Part shown: positions 16,878 through 25,334 of the stretch, piece after piece | Position numbering within the stretch: position 1 is the first letter of the stretch | Layout: every line of letters begins with the position of its first letter | NCBI RefSeq assembly: GCF_928381705.1 | Contig: NZ_CAKMSR010000006.1 | Coordinates: 1 to 64,000 of the forward strand | DNA length: 64,000 nt | Source of the DNA: Rothia nasimurium | Lineage (GTDB): Bacteria; Actinomycetota; Actinomycetes; Actinomycetales; Micrococcaceae | Direction: 5' to 3' | Notes under the pieces: generated by a model | What the model saw: only the letters and a program-made list of their open reading frames with translations | Told to the model about the DNA's origin: nothing | Databases searched by the model: none | Position numbers and translations under genes: made by a program

Positions 16878-17107
16878 CGTGCTCCGGCGACCGGTCAGTA
16901 GCGGTCATTCAACAATCGTGAACTGACATGTGAGAAAAGCCGGGGTAAATGTTTAATGTTTTTAAAGTTTTGAAGCTGTAGAAACTGCAGAATCAGGTTT
17001 AAGCGGGGGAGTGGTGAAGGCTGCGCCCGTGTATTCTCGGGCTTTTTAATGCGTGGATTATTTCGGCTACGTTTCGCCGACTCTTTGCTGCGGACGAGCG
17101 GTGTGTT

Positions 17108-17171
17108 GCCCAACTTGATGTGACGGGTGCGACTAAATATACTCAACTCAACACGTCAGTATATGTTGGGC
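17108..17171 (+). promoter_or_regulatory. Nested inverted repeats in the opp operon leader
   Basis: An outer repeat GCCCAAC (17108-17114) / GTTGGGC (17165-17171) encloses an inner repeat ATATACT (17137-17143) / AGTATAT (17158-17164). The two right arms are contiguous. It lies 68-131 bp before the oppB ATG. It could be an operator pair or a folded leader RNA; no regulator gene is adjacent. Confidence 0.4.
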
Positions 17172-17238
17172 ATCACAAGCCTGGCAGTATCTGTAAAGGC
17201 TCACACACAATGTTCGTTACCCAGAAAGAGTTCGCCTC

Positions 17239-18225
17239 ATGATTAAGTATCTGCTGAGGCGAGCAGCTACCTACGCCGTCATGATCTTCTTAACGACGAC
17301 CGGTGGCTACTTCCTCGCCGTTACCTCACTGAACCCCGCCCTGCTCGAACAGGAACGCATTCCCCGCCCCTCACCGGAGCAGGTTCAGCGCAACTTCGCT
17401 GCCCTGAACCTCGATCCCACCATGAGTGCCTGGGACCGCTACGTCCAGTGGCTGACCAACGTTGTTCTGCACTGGGACTGGGGCCGCAGCCCCAACGGCG
17501 CCTACATCAACGCTGAATTCGGTCAGCGCGTGTGGGTATCAACCCGCCTCTACCTGGTGGCCGTGATTCTCTCCCTCATCATCGGTGTAGCCCTGGGCGT
17601 TTACTCAGCAGCTCGTCAGTACAAGTTCTCTGACCGTGTGATTACCGGCTACTCCTACCTGGTCTACATCCTGCCCGCCCCCATTGCCTACTTCCTGGTC
17701 CAGCTGGGAGCTGTAGCTATCAACAGTGCAGCGGGGGAGCGTATCTTCTTCGTAACCGGTATTTCCTCGCCAGGCCTCACCCCGGGTAGCTTCGAATACT
17801 GGGTAGACTTGGCAGCCCACTACATCGTGCCGACCTTCTGTATCACGATTATGAGCTGGGGCGGCTACCAGATTTCCCAGCGCCAGTACCTGCTCGACAG
17901 CGTCAACGCCGACTTTGTGCGCACCGCTCGCGCTAAGGGCCTCACCCGCAACCAGGCCATCCGCCGTCACGCCCTGCGAGTCTCCTTCATCCCGGTAGCC
18001 CAGTCCATCGCCTTTACCGTTCCCTCCATCTTCACCGGCGGCTTCTTCGCCGAGGCCATCTTCGCCTGGCCCGGTATTGGTCTCTGGTCAATCCAGGCAA
18101 TCGGCGCCCAGGACGTCAACGCGGCAGTAGCAACCCTGGCCTACGGCTCCTTCATCTTCGCAGTTGGCGCCATCATCGCTGATATCGCCACCACCATCGT
18201 CGATCCCCGAGTGAGGATCTCATGA
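17239..18225 (+). CDS. oppB: Oligopeptide/dipeptide ABC transporter permease (OppB-type)
   Basis: Inner-membrane permease of a peptide ABC importer, 328 aa. The N-terminus IKYLLRRAATYAVMIFLTT is the usual OppB/DppB first helix. A large external loop follows, then five further helices. The EAA coupling loop is NADFVRTARAKGLTRNQAI. ATG at 17239 has AGAAAGAG upstream. The stop overlaps the oppC start by 4 nt (ATGA). It is the first gene of a five-gene cluster oppB-oppC-oppDF-SBP1-SBP2. Substrate class (peptides) is inferred from the family and the binding proteins. Confidence 0.9.
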   Translation: MIKYLLRRAATYAVMIFLTTTGGYFLAVTSLNPALLEQERIPRPSPEQVQRNFAALNLDPTMSAWDRYVQWLTNVVLHWDWGRSPNGAYINAEFGQRVWVSTRLYLVAVILSLIIGVALGVYSAARQYKFSDRVITGYSYLVYILPAPIAYFLVQLGAVAINSAAGERIFFVTGISSPGLTPGSFEYWVDLAAHYIVPTFCITIMSWGGYQISQRQYLLDSVNADFVRTARAKGLTRNQAIRRHALRVSFIPVAQSIAFTVPSIFTGGFFAEAIFAWPGIGLWSIQAIGAQDVNAAVATLAYGSFIFAVGAIIADIATTIVDPRVRIS

Positions 18226-19196
18226 GCAATTCACCTTCCATCGACCACAACAACCTCACCGGTATTATCACGAGGGTCGATCAGACTAACGCTGACTTCG
18301 ACATCATCAGCAAGAAGAAGATTATCTTCCGCCGCTTTATGCGTAACAAGACCGCGGTCTTTGGCCTGGTCGTCCTGCTGCTGGTGATAGCTTTCGGTCT
18401 CTTTGGCGGCTTCCTCTCCAAGTGGGACACCACCACCATCGACCCCTTCTATATCTCCACCGGCCCCAGCGCCGAGCACTGGTTCGGCACTACCAGCGCA
18501 GGTACCGACCTCTACGCCCAGATGGTTGAAGCTGTCCGTACCTCGGTCTTCATCGGTCTGATCGTGGGCGGTGTCTCCGTCATCTTTGCAGCTATTTACG
18601 GCTGCGTCATGGCCTACTTCGGCGGCAAGATCGACAAGACCATGCTGTTCGTCCTTGAGACCCTGATTATGGCGCCCAGCCTGCTGGTTGTAGCGATTGT
18701 CATCAACGGTGCTGGCGGCCAGGCCATCCGCGATAACCTGCCCGGCTGGCTCATCCTGACCATCGTGCTCCTAATCTTCAGCTGGATGTACACCGCCCGT
18801 GTGATTCGAGCTATGGCCATGTCGCTCATCTCCCGTGACTACGTCAAAGCCGCCCGCTACATGGGTGTGCACCCCCTCAAGATTGTCTGGCGTCACCTGG
18901 TTCCCAACATCGGCTCCCTGATGGTGCTTGAATTCACCCGCGGTATCACCGCTGCAATTCTGGCTGAGGTGTCTTACACCTTCATCGGTATTGGCGTGAA
19001 ATACCCCAACTTCTCATTGGGGTCACTCATCGCCCAGGCTTCAAGCCAGATCAACACCCTGCCCTGGATGTTCTGGATTCCGCTGCTGTTCTTCTTCCTG
19101 CTGGTTGGCCCCCTGGCCCTGATGAACGACGGCTTGCGCGACGCCTTCGATCCCACCTCCCTGTCCGTTGGCAAAGTTAAGAAAAAGAAGAAGTAA
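18222..19196 (+). CDS. oppC: Oligopeptide/dipeptide ABC transporter permease (OppC-type)
   Basis: Second permease of the importer, 324 aa. It has the OppC N-terminal cytoplasmic tail (FRRFMRNKTAVFGLVVLLL), six helices, and the EAA loop SRDYVKAARYMGVHPLKIVW. The ATG overlaps the oppB stop (ATGA), and the stop is immediately followed by the oppDF ATG with no gap, so the three membrane-complex genes are tightly coupled. The C-terminus is lysine-rich (KVKKKKK), probably in the cytoplasm. Confidence 0.9.
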   Translation: MSNSPSIDHNNLTGIITRVDQTNADFDIISKKKIIFRRFMRNKTAVFGLVVLLLVIAFGLFGGFLSKWDTTTIDPFYISTGPSAEHWFGTTSAGTDLYAQMVEAVRTSVFIGLIVGGVSVIFAAIYGCVMAYFGGKIDKTMLFVLETLIMAPSLLVVAIVINGAGGQAIRDNLPGWLILTIVLLIFSWMYTARVIRAMAMSLISRDYVKAARYMGVHPLKIVWRHLVPNIGSLMVLEFTRGITAAILAEVSYTFIGIGVKYPNFSLGSLIAQASSQINTLPWMFWIPLLFFFLLVGPLALMNDGLRDAFDPTSLSVGKVKKKKK

Positions 19197-21272
19197 ATGA
19201 GCACTACACCAGTACTGAGCGTCCGAGACCTCAACGTAAAGTTCAATACCGAAAACGGTATTGTGCACGCGGTGCGCGGCATTGACTTCGACCTGTACGC
19301 GGGCAAGACGCTGGGCATCGTGGGTGAATCCGGCTCGGGTAAGTCGGTTGCCTCTATGGCGATTATGGGCCTGCACCCCACCACCGCAGACATCACCGGT
19401 TCCATCAAGTACAACGGCACCGAACTGCTGGGTCTGACCGATAAGCAGATGTGCGACTACCGTGGCAAAGAGATTTCCATGGTCTTCCAGGATCCGCTGT
19501 CATCACTCACCCCGGTATTCACCATCGGCCACCAGCTGGCTGAGGTACTCAAGGCCCACAACAAGGGTATGAGTGATAAGGCTATTCAGGCTCGCTCCGT
19601 GGAGCTCTTGCGTCTGGTAGGCATTCCCTCACCCGAGAGCCGTCTCAAGTCCTTCCCCCACGAGTTCTCGGGCGGCATGCGTCAGCGCGTCATGATTGCT
19701 ATGGCCATTGCGAACGAGCCGCGCGTACTGATTGCCGACGAACCCACCACCGCGCTGGATGTCACCATCCAGGCTCAGGTGCTTGAGGTGATGCAGAAGG
19801 CCCAGGAAGAGACCGGAGCGGCTACCATCATGATTACCCACGACCTGGGAATCGTGGCCGGTATGGCCGATGAAATCATGGTCATGTACGCGGGCAAGGC
19901 TGTAGAGCATGCCGCTGCCACCGACCTCTACAAGAAGCCCTCCATGCCCTACACCATCGGCCTGCTGGGCGCTGTGCCCCGCGTGGACCGCAAGGAAAAG
20001 ACCTCCCTGGTGCCGATTGAGGGAACCCCGCCCAACCTGCTCAAGCCCGTGGTGGGCTGCTCCTTCGCAGCCCGCTGCCCGGTGGCTACGGACGCCTGCC
20101 TCACCCAGGAGCCGGAGCTCAAGCTGATTGCCGGTACCGGCGAGAACCACCGCTCAGCCTGCCTGTACGCAGAGAAGTTCGTCAACGAACGTCCTGAGCA
20201 GATGTTCCCCGTTCCCCCCATCCCCGTCTCTGCCCTCGATAGCGTACCTCGCGAGGAGCGCTCCAGCGTGCTTGAGGTAAAGAACGTCAAGAAGTTCTTC
20301 CCCCTCACCAAGGGCGCCCTCATCAAGCGCCGTGTGGGCACCGTCAAGGCCGTCAACGGCGTCAGCTTCGATATCCGCGAAGGCGAGTGCTTCTCCATCG
20401 TGGGCGAGTCAGGCTGTGGCAAAACCACCACCCTGCTCGAAATCATGGAGTTCTCCAAGGACATTGACGGCGAAATCGTCATCGCCGGTGTCTCCAACAA
20501 GCAGGGCCTGCGCGGCTCCGAACTCAACGCCCTGCGCAAGAACCAGCAGATGGTCTTCCAAGACCCAACGGGTGCACTCGACCCCCGCTTCACCGTCTAC
20601 GAAATCCTGGCTGAGCCCCTACAAAACCAGGGCTGGGCCGTCAAAGACATCAAGAAGCGCGTGCTTGAACTGATGAAGACCGTCGGCCTGCAACCCGACC
20701 ACGTCAACCGCTTCCCCAACCAGTTCTCTGGCGGCCAGCGCCAGCGTATCGGCATCGCCCGTGCGCTCGCTGTCAACCCCAAGCTGGTGGCTCTCGACGA
20801 GCCGGTCTCTGCTCTTGACGTTTCTGTTCAGGCAGGCGTCATTAACCTGCTGGAGAAGCTGCGTGTCGAGCTGGGGCTGAGCTACCTGATGGTGGCACAC
20901 GATTTGGCTGTGGTGCGTCATGCCTCTGACCGTGTGGCCGTTATGTACCTGGGCCGGGTGGTTGAGATTGGAAATGTGGACGAGGTCTTTGATAACCCCG
21001 TGCACCCCTACACCCGGGCTCTGCTCTCTGCCATCCCTGTGCCCGACCCCGAGGTAGAGGCCAACCGCCAGCGCATTGTGCTCGAAGGCGACCTGCCCAC
21101 CCCAGTGAATGCACCGGAGGGCTGTGCTTTTGCAACTCGTTGCCCCATCTTCAAGCTTCTTCCTGAAGATAAGCAGAAGAACTGCACCGAGAATGTGCCT
21201 GTTCTAAGCCGGGCGAGCGAGGACCACCAGTACGCCTGTCATTATCCTGAACACGAAGTTGCTATGAGCTAA
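19197..21272 (+). CDS. oppDF: Fused peptide ABC transporter ATPase (OppD-OppF)
   Basis: One 691-aa chain with two complete ABC ATPases. The first half has Walker A GESGSGKS, signature FSGGMRQRV and Walker B VLIADEPTT. The second half (from about residue 358) has GESGCGKTT, FSGGQRQRIG and LVALDEPVSA. Each half ends with the oligopeptide-transporter C-terminal cysteine motif (GCSFAARCPVA; GCAFATRCPIF), which binds an Fe-S cluster in some relatives. Fused DF ATPases are common in actinobacteria, whereas E. coli has separate genes. It is translated from an ATG touching the oppC stop. Both active sites look intact. Confidence 0.93.
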   Translation: MSTTPVLSVRDLNVKFNTENGIVHAVRGIDFDLYAGKTLGIVGESGSGKSVASMAIMGLHPTTADITGSIKYNGTELLGLTDKQMCDYRGKEISMVFQDPLSSLTPVFTIGHQLAEVLKAHNKGMSDKAIQARSVELLRLVGIPSPESRLKSFPHEFSGGMRQRVMIAMAIANEPRVLIADEPTTALDVTIQAQVLEVMQKAQEETGAATIMITHDLGIVAGMADEIMVMYAGKAVEHAAATDLYKKPSMPYTIGLLGAVPRVDRKEKTSLVPIEGTPPNLLKPVVGCSFAARCPVATDACLTQEPELKLIAGTGENHRSACLYAEKFVNERPEQMFPVPPIPVSALDSVPREERSSVLEVKNVKKFFPLTKGALIKRRVGTVKAVNGVSFDIREGECFSIVGESGCGKTTTLLEIMEFSKDIDGEIVIAGVSNKQGLRGSELNALRKNQQMVFQDPTGALDPRFTVYEILAEPLQNQGWAVKDIKKRVLELMKTVGLQPDHVNRFPNQFSGGQRQRIGIARALAVNPKLVALDEPVSALDVSVQAGVINLLEKLRVELGLSYLMVAHDLAVVRHASDRVAVMYLGRVVEIGNVDEVFDNPVHPYTRALLSAIPVPDPEVEANRQRIVLEGDLPTPVNAPEGCAFATRCPIFKLLPEDKQKNCTENVPVLSRASEDHQYACHYPEHEVAMS

Positions 21273-21293
21273 ATTACATGTATAGTATGTAAT
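21259..21293 (+). promoter_or_regulatory. Promoter with overlapping palindrome before SBP1
   Basis: TTGCTA (21259-21264), a 16-bp spacer and TATAGT (21281-21286) make a plausible sigma-70 promoter. The -10 box sits exactly in the spacer of the perfect palindrome ATTACAT-N7-ATGTAAT (21273-21293). A protein bound there would occlude RNA polymerase. This suggests separate regulation of the binding protein from oppBCDF. Confidence 0.45.
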
Positions 21294-21347
21294 CGAAATC
21301 ACTTCAAACCCACCTTTGCCCGTGCTCTTTACAAAGGAGAAGAGAGA

Positions 21348-23063
21348 ATGAACAAGAATGTAGTTCTGAACCGCCGTACCCTGCTTTGGGGTACCGGTAT
21401 TCTGGGAACCACCGGCCTGCTAACTGCTTGCGGTGGCTCAGGCTCCAACACCACCAGCGCCGCAACCGCCAGCATGGCAGCAGCTGGTGATGAAATTAAG
21501 GTCGAAATCAACGAGCAGGACGTCGCCAACCTCCAGACCGGTGGCGTCGTCAACCTGCCCGTTAGCTCCCTGGGCCCTGATTTCAACATCTCCTCCCAGA
21601 ACGGTAACTCAGCAAATAACAGCTTCGTTCTCTCCACCTTCCACACTTCGATGACCAGCGGTATCTGGCAGTCAGACTTCGACGGTACCCCCAGCATCAA
21701 CCCTGACTTCTGTGAGTCCTACGAGTCTGAAACCGTTGATGGCGTGCAGACCATCCGCGTCAAGCTTAACTCCAAGGCTAAGTTCAACGATGGCACCCCC
21801 ATTGATATTGAGTCCCTGCGCACCTCATGGAACGTCTTCAAGTCCACCGAGGGCGACTACAACATTGTTACCTCGGGCATGTACGAGTTCATCGAGTCCA
21901 TTGAAGAAGATGGCGACGCCTTCTCTGCTGTTGTGACGATGAAGCAGCCCTACTACCCAGCAGATAACCTCTTTGGTACCCTGCTACACCCTGCCATGGC
22001 AGACCCGGCAGTCTTCAACGAGGGCTGGACCGACAACCCCAACCCCGACTACGGCGTAGGCCCCTTCAAGCTGGAAGAATGGAACTCAGCAGAAAAGCGC
22101 CTTTCCGTTGTTCCCAACGAAAACTGGTGGGGTACTAAGCCCATCCTGGACCGCATCACCTTCCGCCAGATGGAAGCTGCCGCAGCCCGCGCAGCCTTCC
22201 GCAACGGCGAAATTGATGCAGTGGGTGCTCGTACCCTAGCGGCCTACAAGGACGTTGAGGGAACCCCCGATGCTGAGCCCCGTCGCGCTCTGCGCCTCTT
22301 CTCCGGCGGTTTGAACCTCAACCCCGCCCGTATCCAGGACGCCGCCCTGCGCCGCGCAATCTTTGCAGGCACCGACCGTAAGGCCCTCTCAGATATCCGT
22401 TTCCAGGGCCTGAATTGGACCGAAGAGACCCCGGGCTCCATGCTTCTGTTGCCCATCTCTGAGTACTACCAGGACAACTTCCCCGCCGATCGTGGCGTTG
22501 AGGCTGCCCAGAAGATTCTGGAAGATGCCGGTTACACCAAGAACGGCGACTACTACGCTAAGGACGGCGCTAACGCTAGCTTCCGCGTGACCAACTTCGG
22601 TGACGACCCTGGCTCAGCTGCCCTGGCTCAGACCATGGTTGAACAGATGAAGACCATCGGCATTGAGTGCTCCATCGACCAGCAGCCCGACGCTAACTTC
22701 GCCTCGGTGGTTGGTAACAAGGAATACGACATGACCTTCTCAGGCTTCACTGTTGGCTCCGATGCAACCTCAGTAACCCGTCAGTTCTACCACTCATCTA
22801 ACCTCGATGGTGCCGCAGGCTCTGAGGAAATCGATGCCATGATCGCCGAGATGGAAAAGATTGAGGACGACGCTGAGCGTAACGCAAAGTGCAACGAGAT
22901 CGAAAAGAAGTTCATGGCCGAGTTTGCAACCCTCGGTACTGTCTTCAACGGTCCCGATATCCACTACTGCAAGACCAAGCTGGCTAACTACGGTGCCGCT
23001 ATGTTTGGTGGCCACTCTGCCAACCCCCATCTCTGGGCCCGCCTTGGCTGGATGAAGGACTAA
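21348..23063 (+). CDS. Peptide ABC transporter substrate-binding lipoprotein 1 (Tat)
   Basis: Extracytoplasmic solute-binding protein of family SBP_bac_5 (OppA/DppA), 571 aa. The signal peptide has a twin-arginine motif (LNRRTLLWG) and a lipobox LTAC with lipid-modified Cys28, so it is folded before export and anchored outside. The mature domain contains the family blocks KFNDGTPIDIESL, VVPNENWWG and RITFRQMEA. GGAGAAGAGAG precedes the ATG. It is 75 bp from oppDF with its own promoter candidate and ends in a strong terminator. It is a close paralogue of the next gene. The actual ligand is unknown. Confidence 0.92.
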   Translation: MNKNVVLNRRTLLWGTGILGTTGLLTACGGSGSNTTSAATASMAAAGDEIKVEINEQDVANLQTGGVVNLPVSSLGPDFNISSQNGNSANNSFVLSTFHTSMTSGIWQSDFDGTPSINPDFCESYESETVDGVQTIRVKLNSKAKFNDGTPIDIESLRTSWNVFKSTEGDYNIVTSGMYEFIESIEEDGDAFSAVVTMKQPYYPADNLFGTLLHPAMADPAVFNEGWTDNPNPDYGVGPFKLEEWNSAEKRLSVVPNENWWGTKPILDRITFRQMEAAAARAAFRNGEIDAVGARTLAAYKDVEGTPDAEPRRALRLFSGGLNLNPARIQDAALRRAIFAGTDRKALSDIRFQGLNWTEETPGSMLLLPISEYYQDNFPADRGVEAAQKILEDAGYTKNGDYYAKDGANASFRVTNFGDDPGSAALAQTMVEQMKTIGIECSIDQQPDANFASVVGNKEYDMTFSGFTVGSDATSVTRQFYHSSNLDGAAGSEEIDAMIAEMEKIEDDAERNAKCNEIEKKFMAEFATLGTVFNGPDIHYCKTKLANYGAAMFGGHSANPHLWARLGWMKD

Positions 23064-23100
23064 GCTCCTCGAGTCTAGAAATCTCCTAGGGTAAACCCTG

Positions 23101-23145
23101 ACTTGCCCCATCACCTAATGCAGGTGGTGGGGCAAGTTGTTTGTT
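23101..23145 (+). terminator. Terminator after SBP1
   Basis: A 16-bp stem (23101-23116 with 23122-23137; ACTTGCCCCAT... / ...GTGGGGCAAGT, one wobble pair) is followed by TGTTTGTTT. It separates the two binding-protein genes. The remainder of the 339-bp gap is AT-rich and probably carries the second gene's promoter, which I cannot place with confidence. Confidence 0.85.
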
Positions 23146-23402
23146 TAATCTGGGGCGTTATCTCCGCATGCTGTCAGGCCTGTAGGTTGGTGGCCGGGGG
23201 AGGAGCTCTGAAGATGTTGAAAACATCAGAAAAATTTAGAGAAGCTAATCTATTTCTGATAAAAATACTCAGCACTTACGGGGCCATTATGTGAAATACG
23301 GGTTTAAAAAGAGTTACAGTGGCATGAATTACCTGCAAGGGTAGTCTCAATCACACAAAAGGTGTGGCGAACATTAAGTTCTGCTTATCTAAGGATGGCA
23401 TC

Positions 23403-25118
23403 ATGACTGCACGTATTAACCTCAACCGCAGGTCCTTTTTCATTGTCTCGGGCGTCGCCGGTATGACCGGACTGCTCGCAGCCTGTGGCGGCAACAGCAA
23501 TACCTCAAGCGCCGAAACCGGCTCAGCCCTCACCAGCGGAGACGACATCTCAAAGCTCGTGGCTATCAACGAACATGATCGCGCAGACCTGCAGACCGGC
23601 GGCGTCCTTAACCTTGCCGTAGCCACCCTGGGCCCCAACTTCAACGTCGCAACCCAAACCGGCTACACCACCAGCAATCTCAACGTCATGGCGGCCGTCA
23701 ACACCGCCACCGTCAGCGGCCTGTGGAAAACCAACGCCCTGGGCGAGTACAGCATCAACACCGACTACTGCACCGCCTACGAAGCCAGTGAAGTTGACGG
23801 CGTGCAGACCATCTCCATCAAGCTCAACCCCCAGGCAAAGTTCAACGACGGTACCCCCGTAGACGTCAAGGCCCTGCAGGTTACCCACAAGACCCTCACC
23901 GAAGAGGGCTACAACATCGTTGATCCCGGCGTTTATGCCCACATCGCCTCTATCGAAGAAGACGGAGACGCTTACTCGGTCAAGATCACCATGACCGAAC
24001 CCTATTACCCTATCGAGGGCCTCTTCGGCACCGGCCTGGTCCACCCCGCCATGGAAGACCCCGCAATCTTCAACGACGGCCTGCTCGATACCATCAACAA
24101 CGACTACCTCTCTGGCCCCTACAAGGTCGATAACTGGGACTCCGCCCAGAAGGTGCTCACCGTTGTGCCCAACGAGAACTGGTGGGGCGAAAAGCCCCTG
24201 CTCGACCGCATCACCTTCCGCCAGATGGAAGCCTCAGCAGCCCGCGCAGCCTTCCGCAACGGTGAAATCGATGCGGTGACCGCTAACAGCCTGACCGCCT
24301 ACAACGACATTGACGGTACCAGCGGCGCTGAGCCCCGCCGCGGTCAGAACCTCTACGCCGGTGGCCTGGTCATCAACCCTGAGCGACTCACCGATACCGC
24401 CCTGCGCCGCGCTATCTTTGCAGCCATCGACCGTCAGGCCATTGCAGCCGTCCGCTTCAACGGCCTCAACTGGACCGAAGAAGTCCCCGGTTCCATGATG
24501 CTCATGCCCTTCGCCACCGACTACCAGGACAACTACCCAACCGAAACCGGTGCAGAGGCAGCCAAGAAGATCCTGGCCGATGCGGGCTACAGCCAAAACG
24601 GTGACTACCTGGCCAACTCTTCAGGCAATGCCAAGTTTGCCATCACAACCTTCGGCGATGACCCGGTGTCATCAGCTACCGCCCAGACCATCGTGCAGCA
24701 GATGAAGGCTGCCGGTATCGAATGCACCATCGACAACCAGCCCGATGCGAACTTCTCCACCGTCATCGGTAACAAGGAATACGACGTGACCTTCTCCGGC
24801 TACGGCATCCTGGGTGAAGACGCCTCAGGTTCAGCAGAGTACTTCTACCACTCAGCCACCTACAACGGCATCGGCACCGACGAAATCGACGCAATGTGTG
24901 AGCGCCTGCGCACCATCGAGTCCATGGAAGAGCGCAACGCCCTGGCCAATGAAATCGAGAAGAAGCACATGGCAGAGGTAGCCACCATGATCCCCATCAT
25001 TAACGGCCCCGAAATCTGGTTCTGCAAGACCAACCTGGCCAACTACGGCGCCTTCCTCTTCGCCCGTCCCTACGCTAACCCTGATGTCTACATCAACGTT
25101 GGTTGGGTCAAGGAATAG
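23403..25118 (+). CDS. Peptide ABC transporter substrate-binding lipoprotein 2 (Tat)
   Basis: Second SBP_bac_5 lipoprotein, 571 aa from ATG 23403 (AAGGA ribosome site 9 bp before; the frame opens earlier at 23364). Signal peptide NLNRRSFFIVSG has the twin arginines and lipobox LAAC with Cys28, matching SBP1 residue for residue in spacing. Many blocks are identical to SBP1 (VVPNENWWG, RITFRQMEA, RAAFRNGEIDAV), so the pair arose by tandem duplication. Both use the single oppBC/oppDF membrane complex, suggesting a widened ligand range. The 339-bp gap with terminator implies independent transcription. Confidence 0.92.
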   Translation: MTARINLNRRSFFIVSGVAGMTGLLAACGGNSNTSSAETGSALTSGDDISKLVAINEHDRADLQTGGVLNLAVATLGPNFNVATQTGYTTSNLNVMAAVNTATVSGLWKTNALGEYSINTDYCTAYEASEVDGVQTISIKLNPQAKFNDGTPVDVKALQVTHKTLTEEGYNIVDPGVYAHIASIEEDGDAYSVKITMTEPYYPIEGLFGTGLVHPAMEDPAIFNDGLLDTINNDYLSGPYKVDNWDSAQKVLTVVPNENWWGEKPLLDRITFRQMEASAARAAFRNGEIDAVTANSLTAYNDIDGTSGAEPRRGQNLYAGGLVINPERLTDTALRRAIFAAIDRQAIAAVRFNGLNWTEEVPGSMMLMPFATDYQDNYPTETGAEAAKKILADAGYSQNGDYLANSSGNAKFAITTFGDDPVSSATAQTIVQQMKAAGIECTIDNQPDANFSTVIGNKEYDVTFSGYGILGEDASGSAEYFYHSATYNGIGTDEIDAMCERLRTIESMEERNALANEIEKKHMAEVATMIPIINGPEIWFCKTNLANYGAFLFARPYANPDVYINVGWVKE

Positions 25119-25140
25119 GCTCAACGCCTAAGTTTCCACC

Positions 25141-25185
25141 CTTTCGCCGGTTTTCGACGGTTTTGCCGTTGAAAACCGGCGAAAG
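25141..25185 (+). terminator. Long hairpin after SBP2
   Basis: A 20-bp near-perfect stem (25141-25160 with 25166-25185; CTTTCGCCGG...CCGGCGAAAG, one mismatch) has a 5-nt loop, TTTTG. It lacks a clear T-tract but is the only candidate terminator between SBP2 and ffh. Further on, GCGGGCT/AGCCCGC (25279-25299) forms a small hairpin in the ffh leader. Confidence 0.6.
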
Positions 25186-25334
25186 TGTCGAAACAGGGAT
25201 TCTAACTCTCAACCGCGCAAACCCGGCGGCTCCTTGCCTATATACGTTATTCTTAATAGCTGATTCTTAAATTTGTTAGCGGGCTCCTTTAAAGCCCGCG
25301 ACGCCCATCCAGCCACGAAAGTAGTGCACAGCCC

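Noticed and set aside
16895-17146. Minus-strand 83-residue open frame in the xthA-oppB gap
   Set aside because: No ribosome site, low-complexity basic composition, overlaps hairpins and the opp leader; more likely non-coding.
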